Assembly (NCBI RefSeq): GCF_009497895.1
Contig: NZ_CP033116.1
Span: 4,154,001-4,218,000, forward strand
Source: Halopseudomonas pelagia
GTDB taxonomy: Bacteria > Pseudomonadota > Gammaproteobacteria > Pseudomonadales > Pseudomonadaceae
Direction of reading: 5' to 3'
DNA: 64,000 bases
The notes beneath the pieces were generated by a model that worked only from the letters and a program-made list of their open reading frames with translations, searched no databases and was not told where the DNA came from. Shown here in pieces: positions 1 to 8,369 of this stretch. The position numbers were made by a program, and so were the translations under genes. Position 1 is the first letter of the stretch. Each line of letters begins with the position of its first letter.

Positions 1-36
1 CAGACTTACGGCAGCAACAGAACGGATAAAGGACAT
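1..36 (-). CDS. start of an exported protein gene (partial, runs off the left edge)
   Basis: Only the first 12 codons are inside the window; they read M-S-F-I-R-S-V-A-A-V-S-L, which looks like the beginning of a Sec signal peptide (one basic residue, then a hydrophobic run). A GAGG ribosome binding site lies seven bases upstream of the ATG. The gene is on the same strand as the ubiquinone hydroxylase gene that ends about 65 bases upstream, so it may be the next gene of that unit. Nothing further can be said about its product. Confidence 0.5.
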   Translation of the reverse strand, partial: MSFIRSVAAVSL

Positions 37-101
37 GGGCACGCCTCAGATTATGAAAATCGAAACAAGATGGTAATGATTCATATTTAGTTTATCAACT
101 G

Positions 102-1355
102 TTACTCTGTGTGGGCATGTTCCTCCGCATGCCGAGCCAACGGGGGCAAGCGGCCGGTCAATCCCATCGCGCGCCGAATAATGATGGATTTCAGCGTGCC
201 CTGCTGATCCAGCCATTGCATACCCGCGTTGCGAAGCCAGCGCAAAGACAGCGCATCGGCATCAAACAGCCGCTCAAAGCCTTCCATTGCTGCCATCACG
301 CCCAGGTTGGCGCCCATACGCCGGCGCTCGTAACGCTGCAATACCGCCAGATCGGAGAGCCTTTCGCCGCGCCCCAACGCTGCCTTCAATACATCGGTCA
401 ATTCAGCCGCATCGAGCAACCCCAGATTGACGCCCTGCCCTGCCAGCGGGTGGATGCTGTGGGCCGCATCGCCGACCAACACCAGCCCGTCCATCACGTA
501 GTCTTTTGCGTGGCGCTGGCGCAGCGCAATGCAGTGCCGAGCATCTACCGCAAACACCTGGCCCATCCGCTGCTCAATGGCTTCGGCAATGTCAGCGGCA
601 AAGAGGTCATCAGACAGCGCCATCACCCGCTGAGCCTGATCCGGCACCAGCGACCAGACAATCGAACAGTAATGCCGCCCGTCCACATCCGGCAGTGGCA
701 GATAAGCCAGCGGCCCACTGGGCAGAAACCGCTGCCAGGCAGTGTCCTGATGCGACTGACTAACCTGCACTGTGGTCACAACCGCGCTATGCAGATAATC
801 CCACTCCCGCATGGCGAAACCCGCCAGCTCACGCAGCTTCGAGTTGCCCCCATCCGCGGCAACGATCAGCGGCGCATACAAACGTTCGCCGCCCACCAGG
901 CCCAGGCGCCAGCCATCTTCTTCGCGGACCAGAGCCTCGACTTGCCGGCCGCCCAACAGGGTGACCCGGGAAGCGCGCAATGTATCCAGCAAGGCCTGTT
1001 GAATGCGATGATTCTCGACGATATGCCCCAGGCGTGGCTCGTCCAGACTGTGGGCGTCAAAGTGAATTTCCCCAGTGCCCTCCGCATCCCACACGTGCAT
1101 ATGGCGATATGCGCAACGCGCCTCGGCAGGGATGAGGGGCCACACGCCCAACTGAGTAAAAATACGCTCGGAGGCGGCGCTGAGCGCGCTGACTCGCGGA
1201 TCGTAGCCAGAGGCCGTTGGCTGGCCGCTCAATGGCTGGTCGAGCGCCACCGCGTCCAGCACCGCGATACGCAAAGGCGTCTCGGCGAGCGCTGCGGCCA
1301 ATGTCGCGCCGACCATACCCGCCCCGACGATTATCAGATCATATTGCTGGGCCAA
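102..1355 (-). CDS. ubiI: UbiH/UbiF/VisC-family FAD-dependent hydroxylase, probably UbiI
   Basis: A 417-residue flavoprotein monooxygenase of the class that hydroxylates the aromatic ring during ubiquinone synthesis. Visible landmarks are the N-terminal dinucleotide-binding GAGMVGA (about residues 11-17), the mid-protein ADGGNS (DG motif) and the C-terminal VGDAAHSIHPLAGQG (GD/ribityl-binding motif). It is the last recognised member of a ygfB-pepP-ubiH-ubiI run. The start is TTG, with a GAGGAGAAGG purine tract just upstream. In this gene order the enzyme usually corresponds to VisC/UbiI (C5 hydroxylation). UbiF-type activity cannot be excluded from sequence, so the family is sure and the exact position of hydroxylation is not. 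Confidence 0.88.
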   Translation of the reverse strand: MAQQYDLIIVGAGMVGATLAAALAETPLRIAVLDAVALDQPLSGQPTASGYDPRVSALSAASERIFTQLGVWPLIPAEARCAYRHMHVWDAEGTGEIHFDAHSLDEPRLGHIVENHRIQQALLDTLRASRVTLLGGRQVEALVREEDGWRLGLVGGERLYAPLIVAADGGNSKLRELAGFAMREWDYLHSAVVTTVQVSQSHQDTAWQRFLPSGPLAYLPLPDVDGRHYCSIVWSLVPDQAQRVMALSDDLFAADIAEAIEQRMGQVFAVDARHCIALRQRHAKDYVMDGLVLVGDAAHSIHPLAGQGVNLGLLDAAELTDVLKAALGRGERLSDLAVLQRYERRRMGANLGVMAAMEGFERLFDADALSLRWLRNAGMQWLDQQGTLKSIIIRRAMGLTGRLPPLARHAEEHAHTE

Positions 1356-1378
1356 GACCTTCTCCTCAAGATGCCTAG

Positions 1379-2569
1379 TCAGGCTTTCAAGCCCATAGCC
1401 CGCCGGGCAAAAAGGCGCCGCGCCGGTGGGAGCATGTCCAGACCCAACAAGCCGAGATTGCGCCCCATGGTCAGTAATGGCTGCGAATTGCTGAACAGCC
1501 GGGTCAGATAATCACTGAAAGCGACCGTCTGCCGCTGGTCTTGCTGCTGGCGCTGCAGGTACTGCTGCAACGTCGCCAACTCACCAGGCAAACGCTGCTG
1601 GCGGCCTGCGGCAATCAAGGTATCAGCCAGTGCCAGGGTATCGCGCAACGACAGGTTAAAACCCTGCCCGGCAATCGGATGCAGGCTGTGCGCCGCGTTA
1701 CCCAGCACCACCAGATGCGGACGCACCTGCTCCTGCGCTTCTATCAGTTTAAGTGGGTAGCATGCGCGACTACCGACCTGGGTCAGCGCCCCCATACGGT
1801 AGCCAAATGCGTCCTGCAAGCGCGCCAAAAAGGCTTGATCAGGAAGAGACGCGACGCCGGCAGCCTCTTCTTCCGGCAAAGTCCAAACCAATGCACAGCG
1901 CTTGCCCGACAGCGGCAGCAGGGCTAGCGGGCCCGACTGGGTGAAGCGTTCGTACGCGACCGAATCATGCCCTTCGGACGAACTGACATTCGCGATAATG
2001 GCCATCTGACCGTAGGGTTTAACGTCGCGATGCACGCCAAGTTGTTCGAGCAAGCCTGAACGCCCCCCATCAGCCAGGACCAGCAAGTCGGTTCGCAGCT
2101 GCTGCGTTACGCCGTTCTGCTCGACATCCAACGTGTAACCACCCACCTGCGGCTGCACCCGGGAGACCCGAGCCGGCGCCAGCCACTCCACTACGTCATG
2201 ATCCAGCGCGCCGAGCAACACCTTGCCCAGCAACGCGTTTTCTACCACATAACCCAGCGCGGGCACGCCTTCCTGTTGTGCCTCCAGCCGGGTGACGCCA
2301 GGATGACCACGATCGGACACGTGGATTCGCCGAATCGGCTCGGCACCCTTGGACAGTTCGGCCCATACACCGAGGCGCTCCAGCAGCAGGCGGCTACCAT
2401 GGGATAGTGCCGTGGCGCGCGCGTCGTAGCTGGTCTGATGGCCTTCGCCAGGCGGATGCGCTTCAACCAATCTGATCCGCCAGCCAGCTTGCTTGGCGAA
2501 AGCTTGCAAGGCGAGCGCCAGGCAAGCGCCGACCATGCCGCCGCCGACAATGCTCAGCTGGCTGCTCAC
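1379..2569 (-). CDS. ubiH: 2-octaprenyl-6-methoxyphenol hydroxylase UbiH
   Basis: A 396-residue FAD monooxygenase of ubiquinone biosynthesis, paralogous to the gene downstream. It carries the N-terminal FAD fingerprint GGGMVGA, the DG motif LADGGRSG and the C-terminal VLGNAAHSLHPIAGQGFN. The GNAAH form, rather than GDAAH, is what UbiH proteins usually show. The start is GTG, and GTGA overlaps the pepP stop by four bases, so translation is probably coupled. The small gap to ubiI (23 bases) supports one transcript. Confidence 0.92.
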   Translation of the reverse strand: MSSQLSIVGGGMVGACLALALQAFAKQAGWRIRLVEAHPPGEGHQTSYDARATALSHGSRLLLERLGVWAELSKGAEPIRRIHVSDRGHPGVTRLEAQQEGVPALGYVVENALLGKVLLGALDHDVVEWLAPARVSRVQPQVGGYTLDVEQNGVTQQLRTDLLVLADGGRSGLLEQLGVHRDVKPYGQMAIIANVSSSEGHDSVAYERFTQSGPLALLPLSGKRCALVWTLPEEEAAGVASLPDQAFLARLQDAFGYRMGALTQVGSRACYPLKLIEAQEQVRPHLVVLGNAAHSLHPIAGQGFNLSLRDTLALADTLIAAGRQQRLPGELATLQQYLQRQQQDQRQTVAFSDYLTRLFSNSQPLLTMGRNLGLLGLDMLPPARRLFARRAMGLKA

Positions 2570-3906
2570 GCAGGCACTCCGGCACCCTGACGGGCTTCAG
2601 CCATCAGCGCTTCAATTTCATCCGGATCCTTGGGGACGCTGCCGCTGAGAATCTCGCAGCCGGACTTGGTCACGACCACATCATCTTCGATACGCACACC
2701 AATGCCGCGCCATTTACGCGGCACGCTGTCGTCGTTCGGGGCAATATAGATACCCGGCTCCACGGTCATGACCATACCCGCTTCCAGCTCGCGCCATTCG
2801 CCGCCGACCCGGTAGTCACCGACATCATGTACATCCATGCCCAACCAGTGGCCAGCGCGGTGCATGTAGAAACGCTTGTAGGTTTCGTTGGCAATCAGCT
2901 CTTCCAGATCGCCCTTGAGCAGGCCCAATTCCAGCAAGCCTGCAGTAATGACCCGCACAGTAGCTTCATGCGACTCATTCCAGTGGCGACCGGGGGCGAT
3001 CACTTCGAATGCCGCGTGCTGGGCAGCCAGTACTATGTCGTAGATCGCCCGCTGCTCAGTGCTGAATCGACCGTTGGCGGGAAAGGTACGGGTAATGTCG
3101 CTGGCGTAGCAATCCAGTTCACAGCCGGCGTCGATCAGGATCAGGTCACCGTCGCGGATCTGGCTGGTATTCTCGGTGTAATGCAGGATGCAGCCATTAC
3201 GCCCGGCAGCGACAATCGAGGAGTAGGCCGGCGAGCGGCTGCCATGGCGCATAAAGGTGTGCTGCAATTCGGCTTCCAGCTGATACTCGTAGGCGCCGGG
3301 CCGGCACACTTGCATCGCGCGGACATGCGCCTGCGCCGAGATTTCTGCGGCAGCCTGCATTACCTTGATTTCCGCCGCACTCTTGTACAGCCGCATGTCA
3401 TGCAGCAGGTGATCCAGTGCGACGAATTCGTTGGGCGGCGACGCGCCGAGGCGCGCCTTGCTGCGGATCACATTGATCCAGTTGGTCAGCCGCCGATCAA
3501 AATCCTGGTTGGCGCCCATCGCGTAGTAGACGCGCTCGCGGCCTTCGATAAGGCCCGGCAGAATATCGTCGACATCGCTGATCGGGAACGCATCATCTGC
3601 GCCGTACTCACTGACAGCGCCCTCCTGCCCCGCCCGGTAGCCATCCCAGAGCTCGCGCTCCTTGTCTTTCTCGCGACAGAACAGTACATATTCGCCATGT
3701 TCACGTCCGGGAATCAACACCGCCACCGCTTCGGGTTCGGGAAAGCCGGTCAGGTACTGAAAATCGCTATCCTGGCGATACTGGTGCTCCACATCACGAT
3801 TGCGCACATAGACTTGCGCAGCCGGCAGCACGGCAATGCTGTTGGGCTCCATTTGCGCCATCAGCGCCTTGCGTCGGCGCGCGTACTCTTGCCTGGATAT
3901 ATGCAT
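2566..3906 (-). CDS. pepP: Xaa-Pro aminopeptidase PepP (M24B metallopeptidase)
   Basis: A 446-residue cytoplasmic aminopeptidase P that removes N-terminal residues preceding proline. An N-terminal creatinase-like domain is followed by the pita-bread catalytic domain. Metal ligands are recognisable in DAGCELDCYASDITRTFP, HRAGHWLGMDVHDVG, TVEPGIYI and GVRIEDDV. A longer reading frame continues 39 codons upstream, but the ATG at 3906 (M-H-I-S-R) gives the usual family length and has an ACGAGGT ribosome binding site. The gene sits between ygfB and ubiH, the standard order in Pseudomonas and enterics. Confidence 0.94.
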   Translation of the reverse strand: MHISRQEYARRRKALMAQMEPNSIAVLPAAQVYVRNRDVEHQYRQDSDFQYLTGFPEPEAVAVLIPGREHGEYVLFCREKDKERELWDGYRAGQEGAVSEYGADDAFPISDVDDILPGLIEGRERVYYAMGANQDFDRRLTNWINVIRSKARLGASPPNEFVALDHLLHDMRLYKSAAEIKVMQAAAEISAQAHVRAMQVCRPGAYEYQLEAELQHTFMRHGSRSPAYSSIVAAGRNGCILHYTENTSQIRDGDLILIDAGCELDCYASDITRTFPANGRFSTEQRAIYDIVLAAQHAAFEVIAPGRHWNESHEATVRVITAGLLELGLLKGDLEELIANETYKRFYMHRAGHWLGMDVHDVGDYRVGGEWRELEAGMVMTVEPGIYIAPNDDSVPRKWRGIGVRIEDDVVVTKSGCEILSGSVPKDPDEIEALMAEARQGAGVPA

Positions 3907-3967
3907 GCTTACCTCGTGACGGGCTTTTATTAGCCGGAGTGTTCGGTACTCAACGTTCAGCGATAAA

Positions 3968-4540
3968 TCAATGCAGCGCCGCTGGCGGCTTGGCCTGCTT
4001 GTCCGCCTCGGGCTGGCATTCACTGAAGATCATCAGCACTGCCATGCGCACGTACTCCATGACTTCCATGAAATCGACCTCATTGGCCTCGGACTCTTCC
4101 AGATCCGTTTGCACCTGAGCAATCGCGGCAAAATCATGCAGCGCGCTATCGGCCTCCTCGCTCAGCTCGCCCTCACGCTCGACCAGCCCGAAACCACCTA
4201 GAAAGCCTTCACACCACTGGCCCAACGCTTGAGTGCGGTGATCTACCGTGGCGCTGTCGTCCGGCAATAGCAAGGTTACATCGAAGCCGCCGCCGGACAG
4301 CTCTGCCAGGCTGGCGTCATATAGCTGAATCAGTTGCACCTTGCCAGCTTCGGGCACAGTGCCGCGGGCGTCCAGCAACTCACTGGCGACATTCAACCAG
4401 GTACCATGGTCGTAACGTGCACCAGCGGACAACCGCCCAACCAGGTGCCCGTGCATCTCGGCAGGGAAACCCGCCGCACCCAGATCGTTGAACAATTGCG
4501 TGTAGCGGTCGAAGTCAAAAACGGAAGGCATCAAAGCCAT
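3968..4540 (-). CDS. YgfB/YecA-family (UPF0149) protein
   Basis: A 190-residue helical protein of the UPF0149 family, whose members are conserved upstream of pepP-ubiH. The ATG at 4540 (M-A-L-M-P-S) gives the family's usual length; a 46-codon upstream extension in the same frame has no family character. The acidic C-terminal half (EESEANEVDFMEVMEYVR) is typical. In P. aeruginosa a YgfB protein affects expression of ampDH3 and beta-lactam resistance; whether this copy does so is not shown by the sequence. It is the first gene of the pepP-ubi unit and is divergent from the zapA block. Confidence 0.88.
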   Translation of the reverse strand: MALMPSVFDFDRYTQLFNDLGAAGFPAEMHGHLVGRLSAGARYDHGTWLNVASELLDARGTVPEAGKVQLIQLYDASLAELSGGGFDVTLLLPDDSATVDHRTQALGQWCEGFLGGFGLVEREGELSEEADSALHDFAAIAQVQTDLEESEANEVDFMEVMEYVRMAVLMIFSECQPEADKQAKPPAALH

Positions 4541-4743
4541 AATATCGGGGCCTCTCGGGGGGCATAAGCAGGGTAAGCAGATAACTTTGCAGGAAATGTT
4601 TCCATTGTTGTGTAATCTACTGCGCAACAGCATCAGGGTCCAGTCTACCAGCCAGCACCAGGCCGGCACACACGCCAAGCAGGAACCGTTGTTTGACCGC
4701 CTTGAACAGCCCCACTATAGTTGGCCAAAACCGGGATGACAGA

Positions 4744-4962
4744 ATGGCGCAAATGGAAGAACCCGATATCAACACGCTGACCCTCAAAGTGGGCCAGTTG
4801 ATCGAGCTGTGCGATAGGCTCCAGGCACAGAACCAGCATCTGCATGTCCAGGAAAAAGCTTGGCGTGAAGAACGATTGCAGTTAATTGAAAAGAACGATT
4901 TGGCCCGTCAGAAGGTCGAAGCCATGATATCGCGTCTCAAATCCCTGGAGCATGATTCATGA
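4744..4962 (+). CDS. TIGR02449-type small coiled-coil protein (ZapB-like)
   Basis: A 72-residue protein that is almost entirely heptad-repeating coiled coil (LTLKVGQLIELCDRLQAQNQ... and onward). It matches the small family found directly in front of zapA in pseudomonads. Its length and coiled-coil nature resemble ZapB, the ZapA partner that connects the Z-ring to the chromosome, but orthology is inference. The stop overlaps the zapA start (ATGA), implying translational coupling. The start could also be the next ATG, nine bases downstream. Confidence 0.8.
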   Translation: MAQMEEPDINTLTLKVGQLIELCDRLQAQNQHLHVQEKAWREERLQLIEKNDLARQKVEAMISRLKSLEHDS

Positions 4963-5261
4963 GCACCGCCCTGACTGTCACTTTGCACATCCTTGACAAG
5001 GAATATCGCGTCAGCTGCCCGCCGGAAGAGCGCAGCAATCTGGAACAGGCTGCGCGCCATCTGGATACCACCATGCGCGACATCCGCAACAGCGGGAAAG
5101 TGATTGGCATCGAGCGCATCGCAGTCATGGCCGCGTTGAATATTAGCCACGACATGCTTACCGGTACGCGCCAGCAGGACAGCACGCTGGACAGCCAGCA
5201 AAAGCACATCAATGACCTGGTTAGCCGCCTTGATCAGGCCCTGGCCCGCCATCAGCCCTGA
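4959..5261 (+). CDS. zapA: cell division protein ZapA
   Basis: A 100-residue ZapA, the FtsZ-associated protein that cross-links protofilaments at the Z-ring. The N-terminal beta-rich head (VTLHILDKEYRVSCPPEE) and the C-terminal coiled coil (SQQKHINDLVSRLDQAL) are both present at the usual length. It overlaps the upstream coiled-coil gene by ATGA and lies directly before 6S RNA and ygfA, the conserved gamma-proteobacterial arrangement. Confidence 0.93.
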   Translation: MSTALTVTLHILDKEYRVSCPPEERSNLEQAARHLDTTMRDIRNSGKVIGIERIAVMAALNISHDMLTGTRQQDSTLDSQQKHINDLVSRLDQALARHQP

Positions 5262-5315
5262 GCAGTCAGACCCAATCGGTCATGAAAGTGCGGGGAGAAA
5301 CCTGTATAGTGGCTT

Positions 5316-5493
5316 CTGTCCCTGGGGTGTTTGCCAGTCGGTGATGTCCCTGAGCCGATACTCCTGTAGAAGGAGGCCACGCGTTGCTGCCAGTGTGCAT
5401 GTCCGCATGACGGAAAGCCTGAGGAAGTGCCGTGTCCCCCACCTTGAACTTTCGGGTTCAAGGGCTAACCCGACAGCGGCATTTCCGGGGACT
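5316..5493 (+). ncRNA. ssrS: 6S RNA
   Basis: This roughly 178-nt stretch between zapA and ygfA has the Pseudomonas 6S signature: conserved blocks TGTCCCTGAGCCGATACTC, GTGTGCATGTCCGCATGACG and CCACCTTGAACTTTCGGGTT. The 5' GTCCC pairs with the 3' GGGGAC to close the long rod. 6S RNA mimics an open promoter and binds sigma70-RNA polymerase in stationary phase. A -10 box TATAGT (5305-5310) sits about seven bases before the proposed 5' end. Ends are approximate; identity is firm from position and sequence. Confidence 0.9.
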
Positions 5494-5498
5494 CTACC

Positions 5499-6095
5499 TT
5501 GAATACAGCATCAAGAAGCGCGCTACGCAGTCAGTTGCGCGCAGCCCGTCGGGCGCTCCCCCCTAGTCAACAACGTCACGCCAGCCGCCAGCTGTTTCGT
5601 CGCCTGGCCCAGCATCCGCTGTTCCGACGTAGCCAACATATTGCTTTCTATCTGGCAAATGACGGCGAAATCGATCCCGCACCACTGTTCAAGCACGCCC
5701 GCCAGTTGGGCAAGATTTGCTATGTGCCGGTGCTGCGACGCTGGCCGTCAACGAAAATGGCCTTTCAACGCCTTACCCCTGACCAACGCTGGCATAAGAA
5801 TCGTTTTGGTATCAGCGAGCCGGTGGCCAATGCGCGATTGCAAACCCCCGCCTGGCGGCTGGATTTGGTGATGATGCCGTTGGTAGGGTTCGATCCTCAG
5901 GGTAACCGCCTGGGAATGGGCGGTGGATTCTATGACCGCGCGCTAGCCTACCGCCAGCGCCGCCGCACCTGGGCCGCCCCACACCTGCTGGGCCTGGCCC
6001 ACGATTGCCAGAAAGTTGCTGTTCTGCCGGTGGCCTCCTGGGACATCCCACTGGACGCCATTATGACCGACCAGGAGTTCATCTCGCTGCGCTGA
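5499..6095 (+). CDS. ygfA: 5-formyltetrahydrofolate cyclo-ligase
   Basis: A 198-residue protein of the 5-FTHF cyclo-ligase family, which converts 5-formyl-THF to 5,10-methenyl-THF with ATP. The C-terminal active-site motif GMGGGFYDRALAY is present, as is the N-terminal basic helix RSQLRAARRAL. The start appears to be TTG at 5499, with the GGGGAC at the 3' end of 6S RNA as its only nearby purine-rich Shine-Dalgarno candidate. This suggests that ygfA is translated from the 6S read-through transcript, as in E. coli, where ssrS and ygfA are co-transcribed. Confidence 0.9.
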   Translation: MNTASRSALRSQLRAARRALPPSQQRHASRQLFRRLAQHPLFRRSQHIAFYLANDGEIDPAPLFKHARQLGKICYVPVLRRWPSTKMAFQRLTPDQRWHKNRFGISEPVANARLQTPAWRLDLVMMPLVGFDPQGNRLGMGGGFYDRALAYRQRRRTWAAPHLLGLAHDCQKVAVLPVASWDIPLDAIMTDQEFISLR

Positions 6096-6110
6096 GTCAG
6101 GCCTCTCGGT

Positions 6111-6233
6111 TCAAGGTAAGTGCAGCTGCGTCGGCTCTGATTGCTCAAGATAACCATGGGTGTACCCGGTAGCGACCACACCGACACAAAAAACCATTAT
6201 CAACACCCACAACAGATCAGGTTTGCGACGCAC
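6111..6233 (-). CDS. 40-residue single-pass membrane protein
   Basis: Found by translating the gap after ygfA. A perfect AAGGAGG ribosome binding site (6239-6245) stands five bases before a GTG codon that opens 40 codons: a short basic start (M-R-R-K-P-D), one hydrophobic helix (LLWVLIMVFCVGVVATGY) and a polar tail. An ATG seven codons upstream in frame is an alternative start, but the ribosome binding site lies inside that extension. It is convergent with ygfA, with a 15-base gap. Small membrane proteins of this type are common in pseudomonads; no function is claimed. Confidence 0.68.
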   Translation of the reverse strand: MRRKPDLLWVLIMVFCVGVVATGYTHGYLEQSEPTQLHLP

Positions 6234-6515
6234 CTCAGCCTCCTTGGCAGGCATACTGCGAACTAATTAATTGGTCTGGTTGTTGAACCTTTGCCCCTGA
6301 TGTCTGCCAGATTCTATGCACCGGCATCTATCAACCAGCGATTTTGACTCAGCAATGCACGTCACTGCATGGACATGTTTTCTAGACCAGCGGTAAGCGC
6401 CTGTCAAATCGAGCCATAACCTTGCAAACTGACCTATATCCTCTGAAACGCCCTATCTACTGGCTTAAGAGCAGGCAATATGCTATCAGTAATGCTAGTT
6501 TTTCAGGATTAAACC

Positions 6516-8369
6516 ATGCTGGCCCAGCGCGCCTCCCGCCATCCCCAAGTTACACATGCGATCATCTCGCTGCTGTTCGTAACCTTGATCGCCGGGATTC
6601 TGAGCGGATGGCAGGCCATGCTGAATGCGGAGCAGGAGCAATCCAAGGCCCGTCTGCAGCTTGAAACTGACGCGATAGCCGAACAGCTGCAGATTCGCTT
6701 CGAAATGCAGGCGCAGGCACTGCAAAGGCTTGGCGACCGCTGGCCACTGCATCACGAAAACCGGCATTTCTGGGAGCAGGATGTCCGTGCCCTGCTGACA
6801 GGATTCAATAACTTCCAGGCAATCGAATGGCTGGACAGCCAATATCGGCTACAGTGGATTGAACCGCTGGCCGGCAATGAAGAAGCGGTGGACTTCGTCT
6901 ATACCCCCGCCCATTCAAACTACTCGGTACTCAAGCAGGCACAAAACACCCAAACTCCGCTGCTGAGCAATAGCTTCACGTTGCTTCAGGGTGGCCACGG
7001 GCTGGCCTATTTCGTACCGCTATACCGCACAACCAATGAGCCAACCAGCTTCGATGGCTTTCTGATCGGCGTTTTCCGTGTCGAAGTCCTGCTTGGCGAT
7101 CTGCTGCGCGAAGAGCGCAATTACCAGTTGAGTATAGATTTTCGCGACGAGGAACAGCTGCTGTTCAGTCACCGAACAGAAGATACTCTGCAAAAAAGCT
7201 GGAGTGTCAGTAGCCCGGTATTACTGGGTCGCAACTCCGGCTTTCACATCACCGCGATGCCCACTGCCAGCCTGATGGCCAGTAGCACCACCCACTTGCC
7301 GCTGCTGATTCTGATCAGTGGGCTGCTGGCTTGCGTCTCGCTGTGCTACGCACTATGGCTGGCGCTACTGAGCGCGCAGCGACTGCAAGCCCTGAGTGCC
7401 AGCAATCACCAACTGCAACAGGAAATCGTGCGCAGGCAAAGTGTCGAGCAGAGTCTGCATCAGAACCAGGCCCAGTATAAGCTGCTGCTGGACATGACCA
7501 ACTACAGCCATGATGCGCTGTTCATCATTGGCATGAATCCGCAGGAACTGGTCTATCTCAACCGTACCTGCTGGATAAGTCTGGGTTACACCGAGGAAGA
7601 ATTGCGTCAGATCATCGCCATTGCCCCCGCGGATATCATGCCGGACGCCCTACGCTGGTCTCTGGAACTGCGCGAGCTGGCAGAGCGCGGCGGAAACTCG
7701 ATTTATCAGCAACACGTGACCACCCGGCAAGGCAAGAACATCCCCTTGGAAATCAGTGTTCAGCACCTGAATCGCTATGGGCGCGCCTATCTGATCTGTG
7801 TGGGCCGCAATAATAGTGAGCAGTTGGAGGTCGCCGCGCGCCTGCAGCAGCTGTCGCAACAGGATGGGCTGACCGGGCTGTATAACCGCCGCTACTTTGA
7901 CGAAGCACTCGATAGAGAGTGGCGCAGAGCCCGCAGGCAATCCGGCCCCCTAGGGCTACTGATGCTGGATGTTGACCACTTCAAGGCGTTCAACGACAGC
8001 CTGGGTCATCAAGCGGGCGATGATGCACTCAAGCAACTGGCGAAGGCCATGAGCGAAAACCTGCTACGCGAAGGCGAAGCGGTATGCCGCTACGGTGGGG
8101 AAGAATTCGCCGTGATTCTGCCTGGCGCCGATATCAGCCAATGCGCCGAGGTCGCACGCCACCTGCATGCAGCGGTCAAGGAACTGCAGATCGCCCATCC
8201 TTCCAGCCGACAGAGCTGGCTGACCGTGAGCATCGGCGCCGCCAGCCTGCCAGCCGTTGAAGGGGAACACCCGGAAAGCCTGATCAGTCTGGCTGACAAG
8301 GCGCTGTATCAAGCCAAGGCGGCCGGCCGTAATCAGACCTTCCTCTACGGGGCGGACGATCCGGGCTGA
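6516..8369 (+). CDS. membrane diguanylate cyclase with CHASE-like sensor, PAS and GGDEF domains
   Basis: A 617-residue protein. TM helix 1 is near residues 15-30. A periplasmic domain of about 220 residues follows (LETDAIAEQLQIRFEMQAQALQ..., CHASE-like), then TM helix 2 near 265-285, a short coiled coil, a PAS domain (about 315-430) and a GGDEF domain (about 450-610) with active-site GGEEF. The allosteric I-site reads R-E-G-E instead of R-x-x-D, so product inhibition may be altered. It should make c-di-GMP in response to an external signal. The 282 bases upstream, to the small membrane gene, hold no gene I can support. Confidence 0.88.
   Translation: MLAQRASRHPQVTHAIISLLFVTLIAGILSGWQAMLNAEQEQSKARLQLETDAIAEQLQIRFEMQAQALQRLGDRWPLHHENRHFWEQDVRALLTGFNNFQAIEWLDSQYRLQWIEPLAGNEEAVDFVYTPAHSNYSVLKQAQNTQTPLLSNSFTLLQGGHGLAYFVPLYRTTNEPTSFDGFLIGVFRVEVLLGDLLREERNYQLSIDFRDEEQLLFSHRTEDTLQKSWSVSSPVLLGRNSGFHITAMPTASLMASSTTHLPLLILISGLLACVSLCYALWLALLSAQRLQALSASNHQLQQEIVRRQSVEQSLHQNQAQYKLLLDMTNYSHDALFIIGMNPQELVYLNRTCWISLGYTEEELRQIIAIAPADIMPDALRWSLELRELAERGGNSIYQQHVTTRQGKNIPLEISVQHLNRYGRAYLICVGRNNSEQLEVAARLQQLSQQDGLTGLYNRRYFDEALDREWRRARRQSGPLGLLMLDVDHFKAFNDSLGHQAGDDALKQLAKAMSENLLREGEAVCRYGGEEFAVILPGADISQCAEVARHLHAAVKELQIAHPSSRQSWLTVSIGAASLPAVEGEHPESLISLADKALYQAKAAGRNQTFLYGADDPG

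Noticed and set aside
111..1511. 466-codon open frame on the plus strand opposite ubiI
   Set aside because: It is the mirror frame of the FAD hydroxylase genes, gives no recognisable domain and is rich in His, Arg and Gln, as antisense frames of GC-rich genes are.
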